From Patescibacteria group bacterium (GTDB lineage Bacteria > Patescibacteriota > Minisyncoccia > CAIUEV01 > JAHKAQ01), in NCBI GenBank assembly GCA_018825765.1, contig JAHKAQ010000067.1, positions 1 through 7,860 of the forward strand: a stretch of DNA of 7,860 bases, in the 5' to 3' direction. Within the stretch, counting starts at the first letter, position 1. Every line of letters begins with the position of its first letter. The translations under genes were made by a program, and so were the position numbers. This document shows positions 7,696 to 7,860 of this stretch, in pieces. The notes under the pieces were generated by a model that was not told the origin of the DNA, searched no databases, and saw only the letters and a list, made by a program, of their open reading frames with translations.

Positions 7696-7718
7696 TTTTT
7701 ATTTTCATTTTTTATTTT
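7693..7718. repeat. 13-bp tandem duplication across the pilB start codon
   Basis: The unit CATTTTTTATTTT occurs twice without mismatch, at 7693-7705 and 7706-7718. On the minus strand each copy ends in an ATG, and 13 is not a multiple of three, so the upstream ATG (7708) is in a different frame from pilB. The repeat is AT-rich and could arise by slippage. It moves the GGGG at 7722-7719 from a normal distance to a long distance from the pilB start. Confidence 0.9.
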
Positions 7719-7754
7719 CCCCGGGTTCCCTGACTTCTCCTAAATAACAGACCC

Positions 7755-7763
7755 ATAATAGCA
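7755..7763 (-). promoter_or_regulatory. Candidate promoter for the pil operon (extended -10)
   Basis: On the minus strand TGCTATTAT matches the extended -10 consensus TGnTATAAT with one mismatch. The -35 position 17 bases upstream reads TTTTTT, so no -35 match is present; the run of A/T may instead act as an UP-like element. Transcription would start near 7748 and give about 52 bases of leader before pilB. This is the only candidate I see close to pilB on this strand. Confidence 0.4.
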
Positions 7764-7802
7764 CAAAAACACTAATTAAAAAATTATCCTTACCTCCTAA
7801 AC

Positions 7803-7831
7803 TGGCCAATTAAAAAAAATCTTTGTATAAT
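7803..7831 (+). promoter_or_regulatory. Candidate divergent promoter facing right
   Basis: On the plus strand TGGCCA (7803-7808; four of six bases match TTGACA) lies 17 bases from TATAAT (7826-7831), a perfect -10. Transcription would start near 7838 and leave the window to the right. This suggests a gene transcribed away from the pil operon just outside the window, but none is visible here. Confidence 0.4.
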
Positions 7832-7860
7832 ATAAAAAATCAAATATCACTAAAGTTTAC

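Noticed and set aside
7792..7798. Plus-strand ACCTCCT, similar to the 3' end of 16S rRNA (anti-Shine-Dalgarno)
   Set aside because: The flanking bases do not match the conserved GGATCACCTCC context and no rRNA sequence lies next to it.
1..7860. Use of UGA as a sense codon, as in Gracilibacteria and Absconditabacteria
   Set aside because: TGA ends pilC and the PilX-like gene at expected places, and no gene needs TGA read-through.

Overview
The window is one side of a type IV pilus (T4P) assembly operon. Every gene found lies on the minus strand, so the operon reads from the right edge to the left. In transcription order it holds pilB (assembly ATPase, 7695-5929), pilC (inner-membrane platform, 5916-4693), a large PilV/GspI-like minor pilin with extra beta domains (4696-3365), a PilW/GspJ-like minor pilin (3361-2738), a PilX/GspK-like protein with a long beta-rich body (2729-1347), pilM (actin-like cytoplasmic ring protein, 1302-208) and the first 66 codons of pilN (200-1, cut by the window edge). 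Spacings run from a 4-base overlap to 44 bases.

The proteins look like those of the Candidate Phyla Radiation (Patescibacteria), probably a Parcubacteria-type lineage. This is inferred from the general style: an AT-leaning genome, Lys/Glu/Ile-rich proteins, a PilX-like protein with the AEAGIEMYRWH-type segment seen in that group, and the pilB-pilC-minor pilin-pilMN layout. No rRNA or other marker confirms it. TGA ends pilC and the PilX-like gene and never appears inside a gene, so the standard bacterial code 11 is used, not the UGA-glycine code of Gracilibacteria.

How the parts fit: PilB hydrolyses ATP at the base and drives PilC, which inserts pilins into the fibre. PilM binds the N-terminal tail of PilN, linking the cytoplasmic ring to the membrane. 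The three pilin-like genes parallel GspI, GspJ and GspK of type II secretion, which form the tip that primes the fibre. Two of them carry long extra C-terminal regions rich in beta structure, which would sit at the pilus tip. A major pilin, the prepilin peptidase PilD, the retraction ATPase PilT and most of PilN/PilO are not in the window.

The 165 bases upstream of pilB contain no gene. They hold a candidate promoter for the operon, a candidate promoter facing right toward a gene outside the window, and a 13-bp tandem duplication over the pilB start. A second candidate promoter lies in the 44-base gap before pilM. No RNA gene, CRISPR array, mobile element or clear terminator was seen.
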